Source of the DNA: Abelmoschus esculentus
Lineage: Eukaryota > Streptophyta > Magnoliopsida > Malvales > Malvaceae
DNA length: 64,000 nucleotides
Reading direction: 5' to 3'
NCBI GenBank assembly: GCA_035048815.1
Contig: JAUCBN010000014.1
Span: forward strand, 18,707,501-18,771,500
Shown: in pieces, positions 11,106 to 23,570 of the stretch
Position numbering within the stretch: position 1 is the stretch's first letter
Layout: each line of letters starts with the position of its first letter
Notes under the pieces: model-generated
Database searches by the model: none
What the model was told of the DNA's origin: nothing
The model's input: the letters and a program-made list of their open reading frames with translations, nothing else
Made by a program: the position numbers and the translations under genes

Positions 11106-11716
11106 TCTAGTAAGGGCGGATGCATGGAGCTTAGGTGGAGAGTATCTGCATCCCCGATATTTTGAAAAAACAAGTCAAATGTTATGTTATTTTTTCAGAA
11201 AAAAAAATTATTTTAATGTATAGAGAATTTTTTTTCATACTCATTTTAAAAATATATTTTTTAATTTTTATTTGATATTAATTTTTAATCAATTAAATAA
11301 ATTTATATCGTTTTTTACGTTATATTTTATATTAATTAAAATTTTCAAATAATCTTCTTTATCACATCTATATTCTTTTCCTATAAAGCCGCCATGAATC
11401 ATTCTTGTCATGTTATTTATGAGATCAACCGATCAAATATATTTTTTATGTTTTTCTATCATTTTTTTATTAAATGAATCTTTATTAGGTATTTATATTA
11501 TAAATGATTCGTTTAGTAAAATGATGTAATAAGAATTATCCATGATATAATTTCTCATTATAATGAGATTTAAAATCAATTCAAATCTTTAAAGGAGAAC
11601 ATAAACATTAAATATTATAAAAGCTTAAGAATTAATTCACAAATATTAAGGGTAATCAAAAAAAATCAAGGTGAGCTCGTGCCCACCTTATAACAAAGGT
11701 GAATCCGCCACTGATT
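11106..11716. mobile_element. Probable MITE with GGCGGAT ends
   Basis: The left end has AAGGGCGGATGCATG and the right end AATCCGCCACTGATT, so GGCGGAT is inverted. A GAGCTTAGGTGGA motif near the left end is matched by an inverted GAGCTC..CCACC motif at the right. The interior is AT-rich and non-coding. The call rests on short similarity only. Confidence 0.4.
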
Positions 11717-12511
11717 ACAAAATAATATATGTTCATAAATATTTTTAACTCTTTAACGATATATCTATTTTAAAACAAAATAAATTAAATTTAAATCTCT
11801 TAAAATAAATATCATTTGTTTTTTTTATTAGAACCACTTTTTTAGCATTTTAAAGAATTTTGACATGTAATCCCCATAGGCCATACCAAGTATTCTTGCC
11901 CTACTATGTCGATAGCCGCAAATTCAAATCTGGTACGGTTTGACATTATGAAAAACTAATACAAAACAATGATGATAAACCCTAAGATATTAAACATCAC
12001 ATGAGAATTTAAAAAGTCTACAATAAAATGATATAAAATTTATAGAATTTGATGCAGCTTCATTAAGTGTGTAAGTTTATGACATCCACAGTTTTAAAAA
12101 CCATGACAATGTAAGAGATCTGTTCCCACCTAGTCAACTCTTTATATGTACATGACAAATACAAATAAAAATTGAGTTTGTATGTCAGTCATGAACAGCT
12201 GCAATGTTCGTTTTCCCATATGTGGAAGTACGATTTGAAGTCAAACACTACAAGGTATTATTATGGCTACAGAGTTTGAAAATTTATTACAAAGTTCTGC
12301 CACTCTAGGAGGAAAAGCCCTTTATTTGTCTTGTTTTTTCGGAAAGATGATACAATGGCTTAGTTCTGCTATAAATTGTTGTTTCCTAGCAGCCATTAGT
12401 GAACCAACCCGGAATATTTTCCTTTCTTGTTCCTTCTCTTCACACTACTTTGATTTGAAAACAAACAGGAAATCTTAGTTTTGAATCATTGAATAAACTG
12501 AGATCACTCCC

Positions 12512-14470
12512 ATGGCTGCTATGCTGCTGTGTTTGACTGTCCTTTTGGTTCTATTTATGATTTCCTTGTTTAAACTTGTGTTCGACAACATCTCATGTTA
12601 CCTGCTGATTCCCAGACGTATAAGGAAAATCATGGAGAAACAAGGAGTGCATGGCCCGAAACCCGGCGGAGTAACAGGCAACATGCTTGAAATGTTCAAT
12701 CTAACATCACATGCTACCTCGAAAGACATGGACACCATCCACCACGACATCGTTGGCCGGCTTCTGCCGCATTATGTAAAATGGTCTAATTCATATGGTA
12801 TGTATATGTATAACTAATCTTACCATACATGGTGATACTTGAGGAAAGGTGCTTTGGTTACAGTCTTATGGTTTTCTTCTGGGAATTTTTTTTGACAGGG
12901 AAAAGATTTATATACTGGCATGGGATCGAGCCTAGGATGTGCGTGGTGGAGACTGAATTGATCAAAGAACTGATGACCAAACACCACCTGGTAACAGGCA
13001 AATCATGGCTACAACAGCAAGGCTCCAAACATTTTACCGGCAGAGGTTTGTTAATGGCTAACGACAGGAACTGGTACCACCAGCGTCATATCGCTGCTCC
13101 GGCATTCATGGGGGATAAGCTTAAGGTAGTCTAATCTAATCCAATCTAAGTTTGTCCTCTAATGTGTTAGGTTGGTTTGAAATTGAATCTTTTGTTCCAA
13201 CAGAGTTACTCCGGACACATGGTGGACTGCACTAAGCAGATGATCCAGTCATTGCAGAATGCAGTAAATTCCGGCCAAAGGGAGTTTGAAATCGGAGAAT
13301 ACATGTCTCGGCTTACCGCCGATATAATCGCAAGAACGGAATTCGATAGCAGTTACGAGAAAGGGAAACAAATATTCAATCATTTAACATCACTGCAACA
13401 CCTTTGTGCTCAAGCAAGCAGGCACTTGTGCTTTCCAGGAAGCCGGTAAGTAATCTTTCCTTTGGTATAGTGTTTCAATTGTTTCAACGTGGTATGACAT
13501 GAAAGGGAAAATGTACATAATCTTTTCCAGGTTTTTGCCAACAAAATATAACAGAGAAATGAAGTCCCTGAAGATGGAAGTGGATAGATTACTATTGGAG
13601 ATAATACAAAGCCGAAAAGATTGTGTAGAAATTGGTCGGGGCAGTTCCCATGGGAATGATTTGTTAGGCATTTTGCTTAATGAGATGGAAAAGAAGAGAG
13701 GAGGAGACGAATTCAAACTAAACTTGCAGCTGATAATGGATGAATGCAAGACTTTCTTCTTCGCAGGACACGAAACGACAGCTCTTTTACTTACATGGAC
13801 GGTCATGTTACTGGCCACAAACCCTGCATGGCAAGACAAGGTTAGAGCTCAAATCAAACAGGTCTGCAATGGCGGTGTTCCCTCTGTTCATCAACTATCT
13901 AAACTAACTGTGGTAAGACTTTTGTTCATATCCCACACCTGTAGGGAAGGAGAATAAGTGTCAAACATACAAGGCAGTGCCAGTGCATGACTACTCGCTA
14001 TCATAGCCAAAAGGATCTCTTAATGAATTCTTTTTTTGATTTTGTAGCTGCACATGGTTCTAAATGAGTCCTTGAGACTGTATCCGCCAGCATCGGTCCT
14101 GCCACGGATGGCTTTCGAAGACATCAAATTAGGTGATCTTTTCATCCCCAAGGGACTATCCATATGGATACCGGTCTTAGCCATCCACCACAGTGAACAA
14201 CTGTGGGGAAAAGATGTAAATGACTTCAATCCGGATAGGTTCCATTCTAAACCCTTCTCCTCCACTCGGCATTTCATGCCCTTCGCCGCCGGTCCTCGGA
14301 ACTGCATCGGACAATCTTTCGCCATGATGGAAGCTAAGATCATATTGTCCATGTTAATCTCACGGTTTAGCTTCACCATTTCAAAGAGTTACCGCCACGC
14401 TCCGGTCGTTGTCATGACTCTAAAGCCTAAATATGGAGTCCAAGTGCTTTTGAACCCATTGGATGGTTGA
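12512..14470 (+). CDS. CYP735A: Cytochrome P450, cytokinin trans-hydroxylase (CYP735A)
   Basis: Five exons: 12512-12797, 12899-13125, 13204-13445, 13531-13912, 14048-14470. The model closes in frame to 519 aa. It starts with a hydrophobic membrane anchor (residues 1-27), as expected for an ER P450. Diagnostic motifs are the I-helix AGHETT (330-335), ExxR as ESLR (386-389), NPDRF (440-444) and the haem loop PFAAGPRNCIG with ligand Cys465. Length and sequence (RRIRKIMEKQGVHGPKP, TGKSWLQQQG, CAQASRHLCFPGSRFLP) place it in CYP735A rather than the neighbouring CYP72 clan families. CYP735A enzymes hydroxylate the isoprenoid side chain of iP-nucleotides to make trans-zeatin-type cytokinins. No key residue is missing. 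The start ATG has no in-frame rival downstream that keeps the anchor. Confidence 0.95.
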
Positions 14471-14760
14471 AGCAGGCTGATTTTGTAGTGGAATCCTTTT
14501 GAATTTTTAAATCCACTTACAAGAACCAGGTTTTTTACTCTAAGTGATAACCCTTGGGAATGAGAAAATAGTTTAAATATTCATCCACTTTTTCCTTCAT
14601 TTAATTCTCACAAAGTGCGTCGCTATAGTTTACAGTATATAAAAAAAAATATTGTCAACTTGTCTTTGACACAGGGTCGTATTCAATTCCTTAGCCACCC
14701 CATATCAGTCTCTGGGAATATGCTCCTCCACTACTTATATTTTATCCTACTATTAATCTC

Positions 14761-14858
14761 TGTCACTGTTTCTAGTGATTTTCTATCATTTTCTGTCACT
14801 GTTTCTACTTATTTTCTATCATTTTCTGTCACTGTTTCTACTGATTTTCTATACTATT
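14761..14858. repeat. 33-bp minisatellite, three copies
   Basis: Units start at 14761, 14794 and 14827, each opening TGTCACTGTTTCTA and differing at a few positions. It lies about 300 bases past the CYP735A stop. The periodicity is a multiple of three, so it generates a repetitive but probably meaningless open frame. Confidence 0.88.
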
Positions 14859-16289
14859 ATCTTCTCAATGTCTACAACACCATGTACGAGAACTTCCTAC
14901 GCACACGCTCCTCTTTTTATATTTTTATTTATCTGACCTGTTGAGTTTAAGAACACATCTATCCTACTTCACGTGATATACTTATAATTTTATTATATCT
15001 CGATTTTTAAATTTTTATAGATGTCATTAATATAATTTTAATTTTTTTAACACAAAATCCTCAAATCGTCAAAGTTTACGTGATGCAATCTATTAGAAAA
15101 TTAAAGTAATATAATCGAAATGATATCAAGTTTTTTCTGTCTGAAGTCCTCGATAACAATTTTTCTGATAACACTTATTTCATACAAAAAAATACTTACG
15201 ATGCAATTTTATCAAAAATATATAATACACTTAATAAAATAATTATCAAATTTATCTGATCTGTCAGTTAATCTATTAATTAATAATCAAAATGATATTA
15301 TTATACCTTTCGTGTTTTATAAATTTTAAATCTAATATCTTCGTCAAACTTTCACTAATATAATTATAATAAAAAACCTTTGACTCACTAAAAAAATATA
15401 AGATTTTTATCTTATCCCATTCATTTTTTTCATAAATTATCATCATAAACGACTCTTTATTTCAATTAAAAGGATAAATCAACATAAATCATCTTAATTT
15501 CATGTTCATCCTTATCAAATTTTATTTTTAAATAATTATAAAACTATGATTTTACTCTATGAGATAATTATTTACCTTTACTTGATATCGACAGACAACT
15601 CGTTTTTGTACCAATTAAATTTGTGATCTGTGGGCATCTCGTACAGCCGTAAAGAGACTACTTGGTTGATGAAGTTCAGGAATATACAAAATTATAATAT
15701 ATTTTTTATGATTATCTCTTTAAAAGACTGATTTTTATATTAAAAAATATCTTTATGCTTATCTCTATCGTACAAGATAGATAAATAAAAAATTTATAAA
15801 CTTGATAAATCGGAATGAATAAAAAAATTTTGTTCTTTTTATTGTTTATTATAAATGACGAGAAATTATTAGATGGATCTAATTTATCATCAATAAAATC
15901 TATTCGTATCAGAAAAACTTTTAAATAGTTGTTCATTTTATTTCTTGTAGAAAGGAGATAAATATCTATTTTGAATAAAAATAATATAATTAAATATTAA
16001 TATATAAGAATAACATGATAAATCAAGTTTATCTAATTTTTTTTATCAGGTCTTTGCCGTTGAACATCTATAGGCCTTGCCATTGAGTTTTCTTATAAGA
16101 TGTCATAGGGCGAAGTAACTGAACTCCTAAACTGGACATCAGCAAGTTCAGTCCAAAAGAAATTTTCTGAATCCATTAGATTCTAACAACAAAGCCCATC
16201 ATCCTTAGTTACTCTCCTACACATGGTCGGCTCAGCTGGTCTTGGTTTCAAATGTATATTACCACGTGATTAAGAACGCTTTTGTGACT

Positions 16290-16430
16290 GGGATAGAGTC
16301 AAGATTTAGGATTAAAAAAGACAAAATATAAATATTTAGAAGGGGATAAATTTACAAAAAATAAAAATAAAAAATTCTTCGAAATAAAAGGACGATTGTC
16401 CCTCCTTACCATCACGTAGTTCCGTCACTG
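16290..16430. mobile_element. Second copy of small Mutator-like MITE
   Basis: It begins GGGATAGAGTCAAGATTTA, like the left end of the element at 4741, and ends TAGTTCCGTCACTG, like its right end. Flanks tttgtgact and tctgtgacc look like a decayed 9-bp target duplication. Confidence 0.5.
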
Positions 16431-16769
16431 TCTGTGACCAAAATCCATCTCAAAGGAACCGAAGGGAGACCAACGATCCATCGTCTTGACCGATATTTCA
16501 ACTAGATAAACAAGTTACTGCCTCTTGTTGAATGCAAGTTAAATGTTCTTAAAATTATTACAAAATATCATTATTAGTATAAATTATGTTGTATTTTTTG
16601 TCTTAAATTTTAAGAGATTTAGTATTTAAAAATATTACAAATTAATGAAAAGATTTTTTTTATTTCAAAAAGGTATGAAATGAAAGGAATTGTACAATGT
16701 ATAAGAATATAATTATTTGTTTAATACCTGAGATCAATCTCAAAATAATAATTAATAAGGTCAAAAGTT

Positions 16770-16960
16770 ACAAACAGGGTTAATTCAAGTGGTAAGCAGT
16801 TTAATTCTGCTTAAGCAAATTTTAGGTTTAAGACATTATGTATGTAAAAAATCTCAACAGAGAGACTCACTCATTAAAACTAAGTATGCGACCCAGATCG
16901 ATCTATATTAGTCCGGATTAAACCCTCGAGTCAGAAGACCAATAAAAAAATAAGGTCAGG
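16770..16960. mobile_element. SINE-like relic
   Basis: The stretch 'gggttaattcaagtggtaagcagt...gtttaagac' resembles the A and B boxes of tRNA-derived plant SINEs in order and spacing, with ACCCTCGAGTC near the end. It is diverged, and no tRNA fold was confirmed. Confidence 0.35.
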
Positions 16961-19435
16961 AGTTTTTGGAAATGAATATCAGATTCTGACGTGAACTGGT
17001 TTAATTCAATACTTGTCTAATCATAGAGAACAAAACCAGCAACCGCTGAGCCACCGCCACTGGTTTTCATTAAATCTAGTGGGAAGTCTCCTAAAAACAT
17101 GGAGCTGCATGATGCCCACGTGGCGGTATACTCCGACTTTTGCGCCCCAACGTGTCATCCACGCGCTTCCTATCCTTTCTGCATGTGCTTTTGGACTCTT
17201 TCCCAAACTAGCAGTCTTTGAAATGATCGCTACCTTTCTTCTGCTGCTCTGCAAAATGAAGTATTATAGGTAAATATATATACAAATAATTATATTTAAA
17301 ATTAAATTAATTTAAAGTGTACGTAAACAAAAATATAGGTAATATATGAAGGATTAAAGAAAAGGTTGAGAAATTAAAGTGTTTGTTTCCCCCCACTTTT
17401 ATCAAAATAATAGTACACTACTTGTTTTAATAATATTTGATATGATTAAAGAAAATAAAAAATTTCAAATATAAATAATAAAATAAATATAATTATTTAT
17501 TTGTTAAAAAAATATTTTATGTATGCTGTCCAACAACTACTGGGCCCCGATTGGAATAGGTCACTAGATTCTCAAAACTAACTACACAATTTAGTACCTT
17601 GATTGGTTATATTCCTTTGGGGGGATGAACCTATGCAAGTGCAAAACCAAGATTAAATGAATTGGATGGTTAGTACAAGAATATTAATTAGTTTTTGGAT
17701 TAATTGAATAAATAATCCGACAGTTGATTTTTTTATTAATTAAAACAGCATGAATAAATTATTATATGCAATTGGCTTAATTATATTAAATTTTTGTTGC
17801 CGCTCAAAATATGTTTGGTAAAATCATTTGTTGAAAAAGAGGAGAACGACTACTCGATGGTTGGTTTAGGATAGATATGATAAAAACGATCGTACAGATT
17901 TTAAGAAAGATCTTAAAAGAATTTAAATTATATTAAATTAAATTTATATTTATAAAGTTTTAATAAATTATACAAGGTCTTAAAATTTTTTTAACTACCT
18001 GTATGAATACTGTTTTGTTAAGTCGATTCCTAGTGAGAATGAGAAGAAGCTTTATATGTATAACGGTGTAACTTTTAAGATCACGAGAAAGAAAATGATA
18101 ATTTTAAAAACAACTTCAAACAAAGAGATGATAATTTTAAAATGCATTGTATTTATTTAATTCGGTTAACTCATTTTAATCGAACAATAAAAATTTATAA
18201 ACATTTAAGAAGCTCTTTAATAGATAATGACACATAACATTCGTTCATATTCTTCATTTCTCTCTTTTGTATTTTAAGAAACATTTATAGAAATAAAAAT
18301 ATATTTTAAATGTCTTATATTTAAAATACTTTTATTTCGGGAAAACATATTTTTAATGCATCAATTTATTTAAAAAATAATAATATATATAATCTAAATC
18401 TTTATTTTATAGTAACATATTTTGATTTTTAGTATAAATATTTTAAAATTTTGATCTTAAATTTATTTTTTAAAAATATGTACACTTTTCTCTCTCGTAG
18501 TCGATATTTTACTTAACCCAAAATATGAAAAGAAATTTTCACCGGACCCTATTATTTATATAAACAAGCACGAGGTTCATGCAAAATTTAGAGGAAAAAA
18601 AATATAAATAAGTAATATAGAAAATGCTTTCAAAACTGTTGGCTGATGTGTCTGCGCCCACAGTCCCATCTATCAAATCCGGAAACCGGTTCTCTGTTTT
18701 GGCATCCACCGTTCTAAAGTGGTTTTCGAACAAACAACTACTTCCCGAAAACAAGGAGATTGTTCATATTCTTTTTTTATTTTAATTAAAAAAAATAAAA
18801 GCTTCTTGTGGCCCCCACTTCACACACCACTGCCTCATATGTGGCGATTCGACCGCACTCTGATACCTGTACGTGTGTGCCACGCGCTGAGCTCTTCCTC
18901 TCTCAGAATTTGGACCCATTTGCATGGCATCTCTGGCCTTTTCACCACCTGTCCTTCGATTCAAACGTCCATTTTACCCTTACCTTTTGACAGCAACGCC
19001 ATTAAAAAACGGTAATTAATTGAATCAACCAGGTTTAGTTTAGTAAAAACGAGGTCCTGCATCGGTTACGTAAATGTTTAGGTTGTCCTACGCAGAAGGG
19101 ACAGGACCTTAAGTACGCCTCCAATGGGGATGAGAAATTGGATTCCGTAACTGGGCGTGAATTGCACGAGTGGGAAGTGAGAGTAGGGAAATATCAAAAC
19201 TTACTCAAAACATAGTAGCAGAATTTTTATATTATTTGTAGAAAACCAGGATTTTGGAATGCCAATTAAAACAACTGCGCCTTTTTTTTCATTTAAAAAT
19301 TAATACTGATATTTATATTTCCCTTAAATACGTTGGCTTCCCCCTTTCCTTCAATCCCCCAGTTTATCTTACTCTTTCCCTTTACCTTTCTTCTAAAACA
19401 ATTATTTCCCTTCTTTCTTTTCTCCATATTTCAAA

Positions 19436-20442
19436 ATGCGTATGAGTTGTAATGGATGCCGCATTCTTCGTAAAGGATGCAGTGAAAATTGTAGCATTAG
19501 GCCATGTTTACAGTGGATCAAAAGCCCTGAATCCCAAGCAAACGCTACTGTTTTTCTCGCCAAGTTCTATGGCCGTGCCGGTCTCATGAACCTTATCAAC
19601 GCCGGCCCCGAACATCTTCGCCCTGGTCAGTTGTGTTTTCACTATGGGTTTTTATAATGGTGTGTTTGCTTTTAAATTTACTTGTTTGTTTTTTAGATTA
19701 TTGAAATGAGATTTTTGTCTTTGGATTTTCAGCTATTTTTAGGTCATTGTTATACGAGGCTTGTGGGCGGATTGTGAACCCGATTTACGGTTCTGTCGGG
19801 TTGTTATGGTCCGGAAGCTGGCAACTTTGTCAAGCTGCCGTGGAAGCTGTGCTAAAAGGTGCTCCCATCACGCCGATTGCTTCTGATGCCGCTGCGAATG
19901 GTCAGGGACCGCCGTTAAAAGCGTACGACATTCGGCATGTCTCCAAAGATGAGAACTCTGCAGCCTCCAACGATGTTCAACGAATTAAGACTCGCTGCCG
20001 AATTAAGAGAACTGTGAAGCCCAAGGCGATTAAGCCGTTCTTAGTGGAGGAGAACCGCAACTTCGAACAACCCGAACCACGATCTTGCGCGGAAGAATTG
20101 TTCGAGGGAAACCGGTCTACGAGTCACGAGTCTTCGCTGAGTCACCAGTCTGTGTCGGCTGCAGTTGATGAGGAAAGTAAAGAAACGGAGAGTATGATCT
20201 CAGAGGAAACAGTGACGGCTTCGCGGTTGTTCCCGCCGGGGCCAGAGTTCCGAGGTATGGTGTCGGAAGAAAGGACGGTGGATGGAAGTGGGGAGATTGG
20301 GCTTGAGTTGACGCTGGGGTATAAGCCGGTGTTATCGCGTGCTTGCCAGGCGGTGGTGCCAGTAAAGAAAAGGAGAGTGGAGGGTTTGGATGATAGTCAA
20401 ACGTGTAAGGTTGAGCTGGGGATTGTTTATCCTGCGGCTTAA
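19436..20442 (+). CDS. LBD41: LOB-domain (LBD) class II transcription factor
   Basis: Two exons, 19436-19625 and 19733-20442, close in frame to 299 aa with one GT-AG intron. The LOB zinc-finger-like block CX2CX6CX3C is complete (Cys5, 8, 15, 19), followed by the GAS region (FYGRAGLMNLINAGPEHLRP, IFRSLLYEACGRIVNPIYGSVGLLWSG). The leucine-zipper-like coil of class I members is absent, so this is class II. MRMSCNGCR at the start and QGPPLKAYDIRHVSKDENSA after the domain place it with LBD40/41/42; LBD41 is the closest in my memory. An EAR-type LELTL (254-258) suggests repression, and KKRR near residue 276 a nuclear signal. Class II members act in hypoxia, nitrogen and anthocyanin responses; the precise role here is inferred. 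Confidence 0.93.
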
Positions 20443-21249
20443 ATGGCTTTTAAACGGATCGTTTTATTCCCAGTTTTGGCGGCTCGTTCTCGGCTTTTGT
20501 TTAGAAGAGTTCTTTGTAATTTCTTCTGTTTTCCCCTTTCTGTTAGCAGAAGGAGAAATAGTTCCAATGTGGATTTACATGATAGAAATGGTAAATTTCA
20601 TGACAAAATATCTTTAGCTTATATATATATTTAATATTAAAAATATAAATTTTAAATTCAATTTTAAATTTAAAATATTATAAAATATAATATATGCATT
20701 AAATTTTAATTTTAAATGTATTTTTTAATTTTTAAACATAAATAAGATCTACGAAGGTCAAATCATTTATATTATTTTTATAGGTGAAATCATAAAAAAT
20801 TTAAAATAATTATTAAATTAAGTTACAATATTTTTTAAATTATTAATTTATTAAAATAATGGCATAAATGTTAAATTAGTTGTCAGTGAAAAAAAATAAT
20901 AAGTTCTTATGAAACTTTATACTCACTTGAACCCTTATTTGTAAATTACAATCGATTAGCCCATCAAAATTTAAAGAGCTTAAATCGTAAACATAAACCC
21001 ATTATATGATCTAAATATATTTTTTTTATAATTTTTAAAATAAGAAATTATTTACTTGAGATTATATAATGATCATATAAGAAAAAAAAGTTAAAAGACA
21101 TACATAAGACTCGATACTAATAACATAAATAGTGGATGTTGAAATATAAAACCATCAACATTAACATTAAAAAATAAATATAAAAGTTAAAATACATTGA
21201 TAAAACGATCATTATTATTACTCTGTTTATTATTGACATGAATATTCTG

Positions 21250-22200
21250 TTTTCTCTGTTGAATTTAACTCTTGATCATGGATTTTTTGCTTATCATCCC
21301 AAATGAAAGAGGGTTGATTTACTCCATATTTGTTTTGCAGATTAGTTTTTAGTTTTTACAAGAGGAGACATTGATTCTGTGTTTAGAATTAAGAGAATTC
21401 TGCAGATTTTCTATGAAATGTCTGGTTTGCAGTTAACTGTGACTAAGAGTGAGCTCTTTTGTGCTGGATTAAGGATTGTTGTGAGTCAGATACTTGAGTC
21501 CAGGGTCCCCTTTGCGACAAAGAATTTAACTGTGAGAGCTTGATAGTTAAGATTACTAAGAAGGTTTCTGAGTGGCCTTGCAGACCCTGATATTCAGCAT
21601 TCACAGTTTTGGGGGGGAATCTTTGTTTTCCCAGCTAAGGTAATGAAGCAGATTGAGTCTGTCTGTGCTGTTTTTTTATGGAAAGAGGAGGTTGTCTCTG
21701 CTAAAGAAGGTGGATGCAAGTGCAAGTGTCATCCGGAAAATAAAGAGGAATGAGTATTAAAGATTGTATGTATGGAATAGGGCTTGTCTTGTCTCCTAAA
21801 GTGTTTATGGCTTATCTTGGTTAATTCTGGTTCGATTTGGATACTTGGCTCGTCTTCCTAAAGTGTCATCATATTTGGGCTTGGGAAACCCCCCTCCTAA
21901 AACTGTGTTATGTGTGCACTTGCAGATGGATGTGAAGGCTAGGCTGATATAGTGATATGGGATGAATTCAGACATAAACAGGAGCAGGTTCCCTGGGTCA
22001 GATTCCTTCATTCCTTGGCTGATAATTCTTGATGGGCTGCCAACCAAATGCAGATTGCTTGCTTGGTTGATCTTATTTGTCTGTACTCTGTTGTGTGGAT
22101 AAGGATTGAAGTGGAGAGACCACATGTTTGGCGACTGTGGGTTTTCTGGACAGCTAATTAGTAAGATTCTGTTGTATTGTATAAAATCATTTATTCAAAT
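21250..22200 (+). mobile_element. Decayed LINE (non-LTR) reverse transcriptase
   Basis: From 21316 the plus strand translates as DLLHICFAD, a stop (21343-21345), then FLVFTRGDIDSVFRI, KRILQIFYEMSGLQLTVTK and SELFCAG. This is the FADD catalytic block and following helix of plant LINE reverse transcriptases, with a stop at the second Asp. Further on, in shifted frames, are VKITKKVSEWPCR and QIESVCAVFLWKE, corresponding to the C-terminal region. Stops and frameshifts make it non-functional. The 5' half and endonuclease are missing. Ends are approximate. Confidence 0.78.
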
Positions 22201-22730
22201 AAGATGTTAAAAAAGGCCATAGGAATATACCATGCTAGTGGGCTGTAGGATTAAGAATTATTCCAAACTTTCCTACTTAGCTTCTCTATTGCTTTGTGTT
22301 AAACAATAAAACCACCAGTCTTCTTTGGTTTCAGTTCAGTATTATTCAAGTTCGATTCTCCTCGTTTATGCTACTATTGTTTATATATTTTTAGTTAAAT
22401 AATTATTAATTAAAAAGGAAATCTTGTAATAAAAGCATGGATGATGCAGAACATGGAAATCCCCATGCTTCACGTGCTCCTCAATCCCTTTACTTCCACC
22501 ACCAGTTCTTGTAATATTTAAATCAAAGTCTACTTGCCACGTAGGAGAGTAGAAACCTGACACCGACAACGTCAGTCATTGATTGTAACGGCGTATCGAT
22601 ATGTTGCTGACGTTTTCTATGCCTCCCTTCTCTCCGCTTTGGCAGCTACCATAATCTGAAAGAAAGGTTTAGAATAAGTCGGGTTAAAATAAAATTAAAA
22701 TAATATATAATTAAAATTGTTATTAAATAA

Positions 22731-23570
22731 TAAAAAATTAATATTAATTTGGATGAATCTACTACGTACGTCGAACATTGCTGAATACTACTAATGATAA
22801 ACACTGTTAAAAACTATTAAATTAATTAAAAAAATTAAAAATTTCAAGGACTAAACATACAATTTCAAGTTATTTAAAATAAAATTTTAAACGAATTATA
22901 TATTATATTTTAATTTTTTAAAATAATTTATTTAAATTATTTTTAATTTAAAAATAAAAAATATTAAATCCAAAACCTAAAACCCTAAACTTAAGATAAA
23001 AATATTAAACATTAAATTCTAACATCCAAAATACTAAATCGTAAACTCTAAATCCTAAAATAATAAAACTATACCCTAAACCCTAAAATACAAAATTTGA
23101 AACTCTAAAAAGCATAAACCCTAAACTTAAAATCCAAAATTATTTTAAGATCATTTAAATATAGGGGTTTTGGTTATTTTAGGGTTTAGATTTAGTGTTT
23201 ATGGTTTAGTATTTTTAGAGTTTTTGATTTTAAGTTTTGAATTTAGGGCTTTGAGATTTTATATTTTAGGGTTTGGAGTTTAATGTTTAGTGATTTAGGT
23301 TTTAGATTTTAGTTTTAAGGTTTAGAATTTAAGATTTTTTTTTAAAATTAATTTAAATTAGTATTTTATTAATTATTTAAAAAATAAAATAATATATAAA
23401 AAGTAATTTAATAAAAAATTATTTGAAATAATTTATAATTACATGTTGAGTCCTTAAATTTTTTAATTTTTATTAATTAGTTTAATAATGTTCAACGGTG
23501 TTTATTATTAACGATGTTTAGCGGTGTTCGAAGCCTGTTGTAGAATTTTCATATTAATTTTTAATATATA
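22731..23570. mobile_element. 840-bp palindromic fold-back with telomere-like repeats
   Basis: The outer ~200 bases of each side are inverted copies (left taaaaaattaatattaatt / right atattaatttttaatatat; left aaggactaaacatacaatt / right aattacatgttgagtcctt). The centre-left half is rich in degenerate CCTAAA/AACCCTAAA units and the centre-right half in TTTAGGGTTT units, so the inner part is inverted too. There is no coding capacity. It looks like a long-TIR non-autonomous transposon. Confidence 0.75.

Larger units (their letters stand above)
8618..12511. other. Repeat-rich spacer upstream of CYP735A
   Basis: No gene is seen in about 3.9 kb. It holds a small CAGCCAT tandem array (9210-9237), a GGGTTGGGT-type inverted element (about 10598-11090) and a probable MITE (about 11106-11716). 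The last few hundred bases should be the promoter and leader of the P450 gene. A 71-codon frame at 12263-12478 lies in that leader and could at most be an upstream ORF. Confidence 0.6.
14471..19435. other. Spacer between CYP735A and LBD gene
   Basis: About 5 kb without a convincing gene. It holds a 33-bp minisatellite (14761-14858), a Mutator-like MITE (16290-16430), a SINE-like relic (about 16770-16960) and, in the last 2.5 kb, two GC-richer islands at about 17090-17250 and 18808-18990 that could be distal promoter elements of the LBD gene. Open frames at 17013-17273 and 18719-19015 overlap those islands and show no family likeness. Confidence 0.6.

Noticed and set aside
12263..12478. 71-codon frame before CYP735A
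   Set aside because: It is separate from the P450 start and has no recognisable domain. At most it is an upstream ORF in the leader.
13390..13839. 149-codon minus-strand frame inside CYP735A
   Set aside because: It is the antisense shadow of P450 exons 3-4.
14615..14944. 109-codon frame with repeated SVTVS-FLSF
   Set aside because: The repetition comes from the 33-bp minisatellite; no gene signals surround it.
17013..17273. 86-codon plus-strand open frame
   Set aside because: No family likeness, an equally long frame on the other strand, and it coincides with a GC-richer promoter-like island.
22960..23340. Interstitial telomere tract
   Set aside because: AAACCCTAAA units are degenerate and inverted about a centre, so this is part of a fold-back element, not a telomeric array.
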